64,000 nt of DNA from Ligula intestinalis. Taxonomy: Eukaryota > Platyhelminthes > Cestoda > Diphyllobothriidea > Diphyllobothriidae. A program made the position numbers and the translations under genes. Below the pieces are notes generated by a model. The model saw only the letters and a program-made list of their open reading frames with translations. It did no database searches and had not been told where the DNA came from. Each line of letters begins with the position of its first letter. Position 1 is the stretch's first letter. The stretch spans positions 17,324,006 to 17,388,005 of the forward strand of contig JAYGXS010000008.1 of NCBI GenBank assembly GCA_036362985.1. The letters are read 5' to 3'. Below, one piece after another: positions 23,001 through 30,500 of the stretch.

Positions 23001-25174
23001 ATCTAATCCAGTTGCCTGAGTATTTACTCCTTTGGAGTGAAGATGGGGTCAGAATATGCATTTAAATATATCTTCTTCACGGGATACGTCTCTGGTCGGT
23101 CAAGGGCAAAAGTTGCAGGCTCACTTAGCCAATCACTGCAGATTGAAAATCAGTGATTGATCTTATCAAATATTAACGAAAATGCTGAAATATGTTTTCG
23201 ATTAGGAAAGATTACTTGAATGGAGTTGTAACCATGATGACCCGCGACTGATACTTGAGCTGTGAGTTTGCCAAGTTGTTGTTGCCCAAGCCAACATGAA
23301 AGATGAAGAGAAAAAATCGGCTTCTATCAAAATGTATTAAAAAGCACCAAGTCAAAGGGGATTGTGTGTAGTTATAGCACTGGTTGGATGAGAACCTGCC
23401 GGAGACATGTACCAATTAGATACGACGAGAGTTCGTTAACCGTGGTCCAGGTGCACGCTTTCTTGGCAGTTTGGCCGTGTGGGAGCTCACGTGGGTGCAT
23501 TCCTATGCGATGACTCGTCATAGGAACAGAGGCATTCCCAATAGTAACATTAGGTACCGTACAAAATAAAATCATAATATTTCAGGCACGCCAAGATGCT
23601 GGCTTCTGAATGCACGTCTTTCGGCCATCTGCAAAAACCGCACTCGATACCAAATGACTATTTATGTAGTTTAAAATGTTAAATACACTGTCGATATCCT
23701 TATACATGTTATAGGGGAGAAGGGTACATAGACAGTATTTTTGTCAATGAACTGTTTAATAAATATATTTTAATGTGTAAGGGCTCCTACATTAATAGAA
23801 AAAACGCACTCGAGTGCTGTTTTGTCGGACGACCACAAAAATATGCATCGATTATCGTGCAACAGAATCCTGTGTTGTTACAAACGGAGCTTGGGCATGG
23901 AATGCAATACACTGCCCCAGATTGGTCTTCGGTATTGCATCCTAAATGTCAAACTGAACGCATGCTCGGATCGCGCATACCTATACATAAGCAGGCTGTA
24001 CGGCGAGACGACGAAATATCTCAAGTTGCTGCTCACAACTATGAAACGGCCCGTGATTTCCATTTCACAGCCGTCAAGACACTTGCCCACGCCGGAAACA
24101 TGACAAGCCTTGAATTGATTGAGGCCTGGTCCAAGGATGGAAGTTCAATCAATTGGTGTACCGTAAGTTCGGACAGCAACTTGCGATAATATGGGTATTA
24201 TCTTGCATGATAATCGGAAGTACAACTCCGCCAAAGTTATCTTTAAGAATGAATGTGAAAGTCCCCGTTGCGGGAGAAAGCTTGTCGAGCACCGGAACAG
24301 TTTGTTTATTGTCTTTAGCTTCCAAATTCGTACAGGAGTTCATCGTCAGAATTAGCAGCAACAAAAAAACAAAGAAGCAATAGACAGGAAATATGAACCA
24401 AACAACTATCCGTGGCGCACGTCTGGATGTGAATGCGCAGGGCGCTATACACCGGCGCCAACTCGACACATCGATTTATTGAGCGACAAGGCTGAATTAT
24501 CGCAAGTTGCTGTCCGCACTTACGGTACACCAATTGATTGAACTTCCATCCTTGGACCAGGCCTCAATCAATTCAAGGCTTGTCATGTTTCCGGCGTGGG
24601 CAAGTGTCTTGACGGCTGTGAAATGGAAATCACGGCCCGTTTCATAGTTGTGAGCAGCAACTTGAGATATTTCGTCGTCTCGCCGTACAGCCTGCTTATG
24701 TATAGGTATGCGCGATCCGAGCATGCGTTCAGTTTGACATTTAGGATGCGATACCGAAGACCAATCTGGGGTAGTGTATTGCATTCCATGCCTAAGCTCC
24801 GTTTGTAACAACACAGGATTCTGTTGCACGATAATCGATAATACAACCCTGCCAGAGCTTCTTTTAACGTTTGATGAGAGCGGTAGCAGAGTTGCCTGCC
24901 TGTCTAAAGTAGCACTCCGAAAATGCAAGGTGATTGAGCTTGGAGGAGACTGTAGTTCAGTTTACGGGCAACAGGTATCAGATGCCTGTTTGGAACAGGT
25001 TGGAGGCCTTTAGTCGTAACATGTGGATAAGAGCAAACCAGTTTAAGTGAGCTCTCAGTAAGTTGCCCACCTTTAATGTTATTGACGTGTTGTATGTAGT
25101 CCTGCATTTGTCAATAATTATCTTTTTTTTGCATCCGTTAGGTCACTATGCGCGTGTCACAGAAGAGCTCCTGA
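4908..25174 (+). CDS. Mitochondrial-type aldehyde dehydrogenase, ALDH1/2 family, 11 exons
   Basis: NAD-dependent oxidation of aldehydes to acids. Joining 4908..5000, 5041..5145, 5178..5318, 7079..7158, 7357..7635, 8926..9104, 17254..17429, 21062..21235, 21353..21510, 22784..22898 and 25142..25174 gives 1533 nt (510 aa), against 517 aa for human ALDH2. Every intron is GT-AG and every phase matches. Key residues are all present: Asn179 in [13 protein letters not shown] at 253..260, general base Glu278 in LELGGK, catalytic Cys312 in QGQCCC, Glu409 before IFGP, and Glu497 at the position changed in human ALDH2*2. Each is offset by 7 from human precursor numbering. The N-terminus ([17 protein letters not shown]) is Arg-rich with no acidic residue, as in a mitochondrial presequence. 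There is no disruption, so the gene looks functional. The start is the first ATG in frame with the conserved body and is supported by the presequence. Confidence 0.93.
5041..5145 (+). CDS. ALDH exon 2
   Basis: Codes residues 32..66, starting IFINNEW and including the conserved [10 protein letters not shown] segment at the start of the coenzyme-binding domain. The acceptor is ACTATTTAG and the donor GTTAGA. The next intron is only 32 bp (5146..5177). Confidence 0.9.
5178..5318 (+). CDS. ALDH exon 3
   Basis: Codes residues 67..113 with the family blocks [18 protein letters not shown] and [15 protein letters not shown]. The donor is GTTAGT in phase 0; the next intron is 1760 bp. Confidence 0.92.
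5319..7078 (+). other. ALDH intron 3
   Basis: AT-rich, with no open frame of interest. A segment at about 6460..6530 (AAAAGCTGGCATT, ATATCTTGGGATTGTG) recurs near 14720..14790, so at least part is a dispersed repeat. Confidence 0.5.
7079..7158 (+). CDS. ALDH exon 4
   Basis: Codes residues 114..139 plus two bases of codon 140. It carries the ALDH signature ETLDNGK followed by [11 protein letters not shown]. The acceptor is ATTTTTAG and the donor GTAGGT, phase 2, matched by exon 5. Confidence 0.92.
7357..7635 (+). CDS. ALDH exon 5: substrate and cofactor core
   Basis: Codes residues 140..232. It opens RYYAGWA and contains [15 protein letters not shown], with the oxyanion-hole Asn179, then the nucleotide-binding [11 protein letters not shown] and [12 protein letters not shown] blocks. 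This is the most strongly conserved exon. The donor is GTGAGG. Confidence 0.96.
7636..8925 (+). other. ALDH intron 5
   Basis: 1290 bp. No repeat shared with the rest of the window and no coding feature recognised. Confidence 0.4.
8926..9104 (+). CDS. ALDH exon 6: general-base exon
   Basis: Codes residues 233..292. It includes the NAD-binding FTGSTEIG loop and TLELGGKSP with general base Glu278, ending in DAD. The donor is a consensus GTAAGT in phase 1. An 8149-bp intron follows, the largest in the gene. Confidence 0.96.
9345..9475 (+). repeat. Fragment of the hammerhead SINE family
   Basis: TAATAAGCCAGAGATCGTCATTCCAGTCTCC matches the 3' part of the SINE copies at 57.8, 59.2 and 60.8 kb (pattern GGCTAATGAGCCAGAA...CATTCTAGTC). 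The tRNA-derived head is not evident and the hammerhead core is destroyed. Confidence 0.45.
10385..11110 (-). mobile_element. Decayed Penelope-like element fragment
   Basis: Read on the - strand, this aligns with the better preserved copies at 51.59..52.34 kb. The tail word (GCGATCGCTGGGACAATAATTTTATTTGCCTGACG at 10396..) matches the GCGACCACTGGAGCAATAATTTTATTGTCC tail at 47.88 kb. The GIY-YIG C-terminal and linker regions follow up to about 11100. There are many substitutions and stops, so this is an old insertion in ALDH intron 6. Confidence 0.55.
11111..11659 (+). other. ALDH intron 6, unassigned stretch
   Basis: AT-rich; no recognised element. Confidence 0.3.
11660..13230 (-). mobile_element. 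CR1-like non-LTR retrotransposon, 5'-truncated
   Basis: The 3' end on the - strand is CTTTCCCTCAATAAACTGATACTGATAC, a polyadenylation-like AATAAA followed by a TGATAC microsatellite tail. The same tail occurs at 54.7 kb. The 5' end falls inside the RT domain at about 13.23 kb, as expected from incomplete reverse transcription. The element lies antisense in ALDH intron 6. Confidence 0.8.
11884..13227 (-). pseudogene. CR1-like reverse transcriptase, C-terminal part
   Basis: RT motifs appear in order: [47 protein letters not shown] and FADDIKLW, then the post-[18 protein letters not shown] and [10 protein letters not shown] blocks. All are in one frame broken only by a TAG at 12595..12597 and a TAA at 12364..12366, so the copy is fairly young but inactive. 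The N-terminal endonuclease and ORF1 are missing. Confidence 0.8.
13235..13407 (+). repeat. Leader plus tRNA-like module, copy 1
   Basis: TTGGTGGATTTCATA at the left and CCAAGTGTGATTAAACTCA in the middle recur in copies at 16281..16440 and 20680..20870 (both -). A cloverleaf (13317..13395) and a T6 run (13402..13407) follow. It abuts the truncated 5' end of the CR1 element. Confidence 0.6.
13317..13395 (+). tRNA. tRNA-like cloverleaf, probably SINE-derived
   Basis: The 7-bp acceptor stem GCGTTTG/CAAACGC is perfect. There is a GCTT/GAGC D arm, an AGCCT/AGGCT stem around the loop CCGGCAA (would read as GGC), and a GCGGG-TTCAAAT-CCCGC T arm with a good box B. A T6 Pol III terminator follows 6 nt later. 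Odd features are C instead of U33, three bases between the D and anticodon arms, and an 11-nt variable region, so a working alanine tRNA is unlikely. Confidence 0.45.
13437..13770 (+). repeat. LTR-like repeat family G, copy 1
   Basis: Starts TGTTATTACTCGCGCCTGG and carries CAAGTCATTCTCAC, GGCTGCGTATATTTAT and GACCAATCAGATCTGACGA. These are shared with copies at 14032, 22086 and 23227. The TGTTATGACC-type start and the internal TATATTTAT suggest a solo LTR, but exact ends and a target duplication are not resolved. Confidence 0.5.
14032..14311 (+). repeat. LTR-like repeat family G, copy 2
   Basis: TGTTATGACCCGCGCCTGG at the left, CATATATTTATTGATCCGC and GGACCAATCAGATCTGACG inside, and CATTCCCATCAGTAAC at the right end. 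It is the shortest copy. It lies about 260 bp downstream of copy 1 in the same orientation. Confidence 0.5.
14640..14830 (+). repeat. AT-rich dispersed repeat
   Basis: AAAGCCGGCATTATGG...ATATCTTGGGATTATGTTGCACGATA matches intron 3 near 6460..6530 with scattered differences. No coding or structural signal was recognised. Confidence 0.35.
14855..15025 (+). repeat. Hammerhead SINE family, partial copy
   Basis: GCTGATGACGGCTAATAAGCC starts at 14866. Downstream TAGTACTAGCCGCTGTGCCATTGCTG matches TAGTACTACACGCTGTGCGATTGCTG at 57.57 kb, and TAAATTCCGTAACAGG matches the SINE linker. The hammerhead core CTGATGA (14867..14873) and stem II survive, but GAAA is lost and stem I does not pair. Confidence 0.55.
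15026..16279 (+). other. ALDH intron 6, AT-rich stretch
   Basis: Mostly AT-rich. TTGAATTACGCATTAACGGAGC near 16050 resembles AAATTACGCATAAGCGGAA near 38495, suggesting another old dispersed repeat. A 126-codon open frame on the - strand (15941..15561) has no recognised domain and no support. Confidence 0.35.
16281..16350 (-). tRNA. tRNA-like cloverleaf lacking a normal anticodon arm
   Basis: The acceptor stem GGCCTCT/AGAGGCC has 7 perfect pairs, the D arm GCTT/AAGC has 4, and the T arm GTGGG-TCCAAAT-CCCAC has 5. Only 15 nt lie between the D and T arms, too few for an anticodon arm. Acceptor and T stems differ in sequence from copy 1 but keep pairing. Confidence 0.4.
16281..16440 (-). repeat. 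Leader plus tRNA-like module, copy 2
   Basis: On the - strand: TGGTGGATTCCATAAG, then TGACCCAAGTGTGATTTAACTCA, then the cloverleaf. The order is the same as in copy 1. A TTTT run (16270..16273) follows the cloverleaf on the - strand. Confidence 0.6.
16580..16989. mobile_element. 410-bp foldback (MITE-like) palindrome
   Basis: A perfect 32-bp stem (16691..16722 with 16739..16770) sits at the tip around a 16-nt loop. Arms continue outward through CAAGCGGCTAATTAAGTGGC and its complement to AGCAATTAGCGAGCATACG at 16580 and its complement ending at 16989. The right arm has an extra segment at about 16831..16938, including a run of 15 C. There is no coding sequence and no clear target duplication. 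Confidence 0.65.
17254..17429 (+). CDS. ALDH exon 7: catalytic cysteine exon
   Basis: Codes residues 293..351. [16 protein letters not shown] includes the nucleophile Cys312, the middle of three cysteines; [13 protein letters not shown] ends the exon. The acceptor is CATCTCTAG and the donor GTAAGC, phase 0. Confidence 0.96.
17430..18648 (+). other. ALDH intron 7, left part
   Basis: No coding sequence recognised. A G-rich GGGTTGGGGTTGGGG tract lies at about 17591..17605. The rest up to the PLE target site is unassigned. Confidence 0.35.
18706..18751 (-). ncRNA. Hammerhead ribozyme motif in PLE terminus
   Basis: - strand, 46 nt: stem I GCAG/CTGC (18751..18748 with 18709..18706), CTGATGA (18747..18741), short stem II in GCGCTCAC (18740..18733), GAAA (18732..18729) and stem III ATTTA/TAAAT closing a 9-nt loop. 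Predicted cleavage follows T at 18710. The C-A mismatch in stem II weakens it. Hammerheads are established in PLE termini; activity here is inferred. Confidence 0.6.
18965..20270 (-). pseudogene. PLE reverse transcriptase and GIY-YIG endonuclease, broken
   Basis: RT motifs [19 protein letters not shown] and [11 protein letters not shown] lie at about 20.0..19.8 kb. The region from 19.63 to 18.97 kb has [26 protein letters not shown] and, after a stop, [22 protein letters not shown]. Several frame changes and stops interrupt it. RT and GIY-YIG nuclease together are diagnostic of Penelope-like elements. Confidence 0.8.
20336..20381 (+). ncRNA. Decayed hammerhead motif in the opposite PLE terminus
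   Basis: The mirror copy of the motif at 18706..18751, also 46 nt: GTAG/CTGC stem I, CTGATGA (20340..20346), stem II GCG/CGC, and an AT-rich stem III. The conserved GAAA has become AAAA (20355..20358), so G12 is lost and cleavage is unlikely. Comparing arms suggests an ancestral GCGCTCGC-GAAA, with one transition in each copy. Confidence 0.45.
20401..20679 (+). other. ALDH intron 7, right part
   Basis: Nothing recognised between the PLE and the next tRNA-like module. Confidence 0.3.
20680..20870 (-). repeat. Leader plus tRNA-like module, copy 3
   Basis: - strand order: GAAATCCTGCTTGGGCAGTC-type leader (also seen next to copy 1 at 13206), ATGGTGGATTCCATA, TCAAGTGTGATTGAATTCAC, then a tRNA-like head with a good box A (TAGCTCAATCGGGACAGC). 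No matching T arm is evident, so the cloverleaf is incomplete. Confidence 0.5.
21062..21235 (+). CDS. ALDH exon 8
   Basis: Codes residues 352..409 from GPQVDETQ through [11 protein letters not shown] and [12 protein letters not shown], ending in EE. The last residue, Glu409, corresponds to the NAD-ribose-binding Glu399 of mature ALDH2. The acceptor is TCTCTATAG and the donor GTAAGG. Confidence 0.96.
21353..21510 (+). CDS. ALDH exon 9
   Basis: Codes residues 410..461 plus two bases: [32 protein letters not shown] and LRAGSVW. The preceding intron is only 117 bp. The donor is GTAAGT, phase 2. Confidence 0.96.
21511..22085 (+). other. ALDH intron 9, left part
   Basis: Contains a degenerate (ACT)n-rich stretch from about 21735 to 22080 and a short telomere-like CTAACCCTAAC at 21723. 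No coding sequence. Confidence 0.4.
22086..22420 (+). repeat. LTR-like repeat family G, copy 3
   Basis: TGTTATGACCCGCTCCTAG start; CAAGTCATTCTCACAGAAAGG, GCATATATTTATTGATCCGCCTGATG, GGACCAATCAGATCTG and CCATGGTCCAGGTGCACGCT follow in the family order. It is longer than copy 2 because the right end is retained. Confidence 0.5.
22421..22783 (+). other. ALDH intron 9, right part
   Basis: A PLE tail remnant is visible at about 22483..22520 (GTAGTTCAGAAAAAGATACGATCGCTTG, compare 49028..49055). The rest is unassigned. Confidence 0.35.
22784..22898 (+). CDS. ALDH exon 10
   Basis: Completes Trp462 and codes to residue 500: [29 protein letters not shown] and YSETKT. Glu497 aligns with mature Glu487, the residue changed in human ALDH2*2. 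The donor is GTACGC. Confidence 0.95.
23227..23549 (+). repeat. LTR-like repeat family G, copy 4
   Basis: The most diverged copy: TGTAACCATGATGACCCGCG at the left, ACCGTGGTCCAGGTGCACGCT and CAGAGGCATTCCCAATAGTAACA at the right. The apparent TGTAAC...TAACA ends would suit an LTR, but similarity to copy 1 seems to continue a few bases beyond. Confidence 0.45.
23847..24839. repeat. 344-bp inverted repeat of PLE GIY-YIG sequence
   Basis: Arms 23847..24190 (+) and 24496..24839 (-) are the same length with no indels and differ at five positions by my comparison, about 98.5 percent identity. The spacer is 305 bp. The arms encode a GIY-YIG C-terminal region ([32 protein letters not shown]). The spacer and right side hold the continuation [16 protein letters not shown] on the - strand. 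Lying in ALDH intron 10, it would form a long hairpin in the pre-mRNA. Confidence 0.85.
25142..25174 (+). CDS. ALDH exon 11: C-terminus
   Basis: Codes residues 501..510 ([10 protein letters not shown]) and TGA. It matches the VTVKVPQKNS-type end of ALDH2. The acceptor is ATCCGTTAG. Confidence 0.88.
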   Translation, partial: VTMRVSQKSS

Positions 25175-25216
25175 GCATTTACACCATATTCATCTCTTGT
25201 TTTCTTCTGGCGGTGA

Positions 25217-25222
25217 AATAAA
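25217..25222 (+). terminator. Polyadenylation signal of the ALDH gene
   Basis: AATAAA 43 nt after the stop codon, the first such hexamer downstream, giving a short 3' UTR. Confidence 0.7.
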
Positions 25223-26839
25223 TCATTTTCCATGCCTATCTGTCACCGTTGTCCGCCTTCCGGCTGCTGTATCACAAGGGGATGGGCAGAGAATTGAAGG
25301 TGTGCATTTTCAAACAGTTGAATACAAGCCTTTTTACCTGTTTCACCGTACAATTCGATCAGTAGTTAAACTACAGGCTCGGGCAAACTATTGAAATATG
25401 GAAGAGGAAATGGGAAGAATAAGGCCGGCGCTCGGGGATCCCATCCTCGAGGCGACTCATCACATTGTTCATTAGAATGAATATAACGTGCATGAATCTA
25501 TCACGACATGCTAAGACTCGAGTTTTGGAGGGTTGTGAAGTTGTGGACTTACTCAGCTACCATGGGAGCGTTTTGGAATGAAGGCATTACTGGAAGTCAG
25601 CCTGTAAAACTCCCCCTTAATGTGACATAAATGTCATTCCTTGTGGCCCCTTTCTGAAGCCTGATAAGTCGTAAGCCTGGAGCAAGTCGTATCTATTACG
25701 CGTAAATGAGTTGTCTAGGTAGGTCAGCCACTGCGCTTTTCGCATTGGCTTGGTGAACGAAGAGGAATAAGGATGACAGATGCTGTGTCAGTCATCGCCG
25801 CCGTGCCCACTCCGTGGGAACGTGGCGGAAGTCGACGGCCGAACTGTCCTTGATGTCTCAGTGTAGGCTTATTTACAAAATTTTGCTATTGCCACGAGTG
25901 CAGTCGACTTCGATTAGATGGTTTGCGATGAGCCTAAGCACTTACCGGTTAGCTGCCTGGTTCGTCCATTCAGATGTATGGTAACAGGCATAACTACAGG
26001 CCTACCCTGTGTTTCGCACCTACTTGTTGGTCTACAGTTTAGTGCCCTCGGAAAAGCGTGCATTTACCCCTCACTGGTTATTCTGCTGTAATAAGACTGA
26101 AGTAGAATATGGGCCAGTAGTTTTTTCCTGTAACTGCCAATAACCAGTGTTGGACCGCCATTTGGCATGAAAATAGGCTCTTATCTTGCAGATTGACAGA
26201 CGGTCGCTTTTGAACTTCAAAGGCAGGCTTGAGTGTTTATTTAATGCAAGTGTTGGAGATATGTTTTGGTCACTTGCGTTGCAAATGAATGGTCATAATT
26301 CTAAATTAAGTTGGAACCGGCTCTGGTCTCAGATATGCGCAAAAGACCAAATTGGATTAGGCCAACCGGTGGACAAACTACGGCAGACATCAAAGCTGAT
26401 GCCCACTGAATCTTCCTTCACGCTGACACGACTTTCTACAACTTCCACCCCCTGATTTATTGGTCAGGCATTTCCCGCGCATTGACGCACAATCAGCGCC
26501 ATATGGCCCGTCCGTCTCTTTTCCCCACGCCGCAACAAGCCAATGTGGGTAATTTCGGGGTATTCCGCCTCCCTGCCTAGTCAATATGCTGGCTTTACCT
26601 CCCCGAGTTCTGCCTTTACGCAATGACCAACCAAATTAAGCGAACTGCTGTCTCTTATATGTGGAGGCTGCTTGCTGCAGTAAACACTATCTGCTTTTCG
26701 CTCTCAATACTCGATCCGAAGGAATTCTTGACCAAATCAGTTGGTGGCAGTCCACTCCACAACTCGGTGAACTCCGCTATGATGACGGACCTGACCAAGT
26801 GGCCACAGAGCGTTCTGAGTAGCATGAGTACTGATGTCG
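25223..26839. other. Intergenic, no recognised feature
   Basis: No exon or element recognised. An open frame at 26186..26455 has no domain and no splice support. Confidence 0.35.
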
Positions 26840-27260
26840 ACTGCACCGAGGGTCTATGATCTGTAGATTTGGTAGAAATAGGCCATTTCGTGATTTGGAG
26901 ACCAGTAACCAGCTAAATCTCAAGCTCTATCAATATGTCAAATATTCCAAATTGAGAGTTCAGGAGTGATAATGCGAAAAACTTAATTTGCTGACCGGAA
27001 CACATGTGTATTGTTACTGAGGTCCTCGTCAGCTTACCGCTTTCAAAGGGTTAATTAACTCGGACCGAAACGAAAGTAGCCTGCCGTGCCCTGCTTATCT
27101 GCCTCGGGTGGCTTGATCGATTTTTATCATTGCCTCGACCCTTCACAGGCTATTTGGCGGGCAGATGAGCTGCGTGCGTTATGAGTCACCGCCTCGATAG
27201 GGGGGAGAAGGGAAAGGTGGTCGAACCCCTGCCAATGTTGTTCAGTCTGGCGATTCTTAA
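26840..27260 (+). repeat. Dispersed repeat family D, copy 1
   Basis: Aligns with 39035..39470. Shared words include GAGAGTTC, GGGTTA, CGGACCGAAACG/CGGAACAGAACCG, ATTTGGCGGGCAG, GCGTTATGAGTCAC, CCTCGATAGG and GGGGGAGAAGGG. It ends about 100 bp before the PLE target site. Confidence 0.45.
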
Positions 27261-27439
27261 GGTCTATTGAATTATTTTGTCTGCGGATGCAAATCAACCG
27301 AAGTAAGCATATTCCAATCAGTGAAGAACTTGAGTGATCCGAGAGACAGGAATTACGCTTATATCTGGAAAGTCGGCATCCCAAGAAGTATAATTCGGTC
27401 GAAGAAGTTCTTTGGAAAAATGTCTATTATAGGGTGAAT

Positions 27440-27470
27440 TTTCGACACTGGCTCACCAGGTCGTCATCAG
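27440..27470 (-). ncRNA. Hammerhead-like core in the inverted PLE terminus
   Basis: CTGATGA (27470..27464), then an imperfect stem (GAC-CTGG TGAG CCAG-T-GTC) and GAAA (27443..27440) on the - strand. The + strand copy at 32273..32303 keeps CTGATGA and GAAA. No stem I partner was found, so this is only a partial motif. Confidence 0.35.
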
Positions 27471-27494
27471 ACGGATGGGAATCGTAAGAAACAG

Positions 27495-27506
27495 TTAATC
27501 TACAAT
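27495..27506 (+). repeat. RTE target site duplication, left copy
   Basis: TTAATCTACAAT, identical to 30746..30757. The uninterrupted PLE terminus on the right, reverse complemented, reads TTAATTTACAATGATGG, confirming this as the original target. Confidence 0.85.
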
Positions 27507-30500
27507 CCTACTTGTTATTGTACTTGATCCGATTAGCTCTCGTTGTTGGATGAATCGGCTTCACGGATGTCACGATTAGCGGTGCCGCATTGGCGGCGGT
27601 CAGAAGCGAGTTCTTCACAGATGTTATCCTTTTGTTTGCTCCAATGTCGCAAGCCGTAAACAGTTACGAGGCCCATCCGTTCAACGTCCGACTTAACGGT
27701 GCTTAGCCATGTCTTCAGTTGACCGCCTTCTCGGTATCTCCAGTTTGCACTACGAGAGGGGTTCACGGCCAATCTGCAGAGGTCCGTCGAACATGCCCAA
27801 ACCATTGCAATCGGCGATGCTGGATGTACGATGTTAGACTTTGATAGTTTGCAACATTTGCGGGATAGCTCAACATTGGAGATTCGATCCTGCCAGAAGA
27901 CTCTTAAGTGGCGTCGAAGACACCAACGGTCAAAGACTTCGAGCGATAGGATATCTGCCTTTTTCACTGGCCATGTTTCGCAGGCATATACTAACACCGG
28001 CCTGATTGATGCTTTGTATATCAGCAGCTTAGTGCGTAAGCTGATATCTGAGCGGGACCAGAGTGGTCTGGCTAGCAGCCTAAATGCATTTCTAGCCTGC
28101 GCGATTCGGTTCTTGATTTCGTCTTTGGCCTGTCCATTGGCTAGCATATTCGAGCCCAAATAGTGGAAGCAGCTAACTTCTTTAATGGGTTGACCGCTGA
28201 TCAACAGTGGTTGTGCTGTGCTCAAATAAGTAGTCAGGAGCTTTGTCTTGCGCACATTAATTGTCAGACAAACAGTTGCAGCGAAGCTGGTGATTCGGTC
28301 TAGCGTTGGCTCTAGTGACTGAGGATTTTTATCGAGTTCGACAATGTCATCGGCATATTCCAGGTCAGGTACTCTGAATTCAGAGCTGATTTAACATCCA
28401 CTGTCAGGTAGAATTGACTGATGCATTACCCAGTCGATCAAGAAGTTGAAAAGAACTGGAGAAAGAGGACACCCTTGTCGAACTCCACAAGTCAGAGGGA
28501 AAGAATTTGACTCTTCACCAAGGGTTCTTACTCGGGCTGATGTTGTGCTATAGTAAGCATTGATCAGTTTGAGCAACTTTGGCGGGAGACCATCAGCAAG
28601 CAAGATTTGCCATAAATCTTCTCTGTCGATAGAATCAAAGGCGGTCTTGAAGTCAATGAAACAGGTGGTGGTGATCTATTGGCTTTGATGTCTGTGCTCT
28701 AGTATGCGGCGTAGAATGAAGATCTGGTCAATACATCCTCTACCTGGACGAAATCCTCTTTGGTTAGGACGAGTGCGAAGATTGCAATCAGTCAAAAATC
28801 TACGGAGAAGGATGGTCGCAAACACTTTGGCGGCTATATCTATGAGGCTGATGCCGCGGTAATTTGAGCATAGTGTCATGTCACCGCGCTTCGATACCGG
28901 TAAAATAATGGACAGTGACCAGTCAGTCGGGATGACTTCGGTAGTCCATATAATCGAGTACAGTCGGTGTAGTGATTCCGTCAAAGCAGAACAATTAGTT
29001 TTGTAGGCTTCTGCTAGGATACCATCTTCACCCGCTGCCTTCCGAACTTTTAGTCGTTGTAATACCGATTCCAGTTCTGTTTTCATAGGTGGTTCGCAGT
29101 CACTACCGTATGGAATTCCAGTTGATAGCTGTAGGTTCGCAGGTCAACGTTAAAGCGGATCCAGTATCTCACTAAGTGCCCTGGCCATCGATCAATTTTG
29201 CCAGCCATGTCAGTTATCACTTGACCCGATTTATCCCGAACGGTAGTGCAAGGCGGTTTATATTTGCCAGCTGCTTTATGTAAAAAAGGTAATAGAGCTG
29301 CTGGAAGTTACCAGAGTTTGAAGCTGATTCCATGGAGCCAGCTAACTCGGTCCAATGGTTCTGACGGTCGTATCTTGCTGATCGTGTAGTTTGACGTCTC
29401 AATGAGCGGTTGTTCTCTAAGTTTGACAACCGAGCGATTCTAGCTTGTGCCGAGAGATGGAGGGTGGTTGTGGAGATCCAGTCCTTCCTCGGTACTACCT
29501 GTTGTTGCAAGCTCGAATTCATCGCGCTTTGTAGCGCGTCTCTCAAGTGTGGCCGCTGAGTATCGGGCTAAGCTTGATTATTGACGTTATCTGGAGGTTC
29601 GATGCAAACAGTGGATTGATCTCGGATCCGTGCAGTGAGACTTTCGTTGAACGCTACACGGGTTTCTGTGTTTGATAGTGCCATAATGTTGACACGTTTT
29701 GGTGGCAGTTTCTTAATTAGCTTCGATTAACGGAGCTTAAAGTGGGCACGGACCAGTACATGATCTGACCCAACTTCCGCACCTCGAAACGATCTGCTGT
29801 CTGATACTGAGGTGGTCCGCGTTGAGCGTACTAAGACGTAGTCTATCTGGTTTACCGTTCGACCATCATTTGACTACCATGTCAGCAACTGCCGATGGGG
29901 GTGTTGAAAACGAGTGTTTGTAACGACGAGATGATTATAATCAGCAAATGTTACCAATCGCTCTCCGTTGTCGCAACGTTGGCCTAGTCCGTAGTTTCCG
30001 ATGATGTGTCTCGTGGTCGCATCGCACGGGCCAGTCCTGGAATTCCTGTCTCCGGTGACGAAGAGCAAGTCTCTAGGGGGTATCCTAGCCACTGTAGCTT
30101 GAAGGCGTTCATAGAGCTCCGTCCTAACTGCTTCATCCGCTTGCGATGTTGGGGCATAAACGGCAACCTTAGACATATTTGCAATGGTGGCTTTGAAGCG
30201 GGCTGTGGCAATCCGCTCTGAGATAGGTTCAAACGTTAAGAGAGTGTTATGCACCTTCTTTATCATGGCTTTTGCCACCCCATGCAGTCCTGTGTTCGTG
30301 TGTGGTCCGCTGTGGAGGAGCACGTACTCAGCATCCTCTTCTGGGACCTTGATTTCTCTCGTTCCAGAGTCTGGGAGAAGAACTTCTGACAGACAAGCAA
30401 CGTCTGCTTTATAGTCCCATAATGCGCGTGCTAGAAGTTCTTGACGGCCGGGATCAAGCAATGTCCGCACATTCCAGCAACCGATGTTCAAAGTGTCGTG

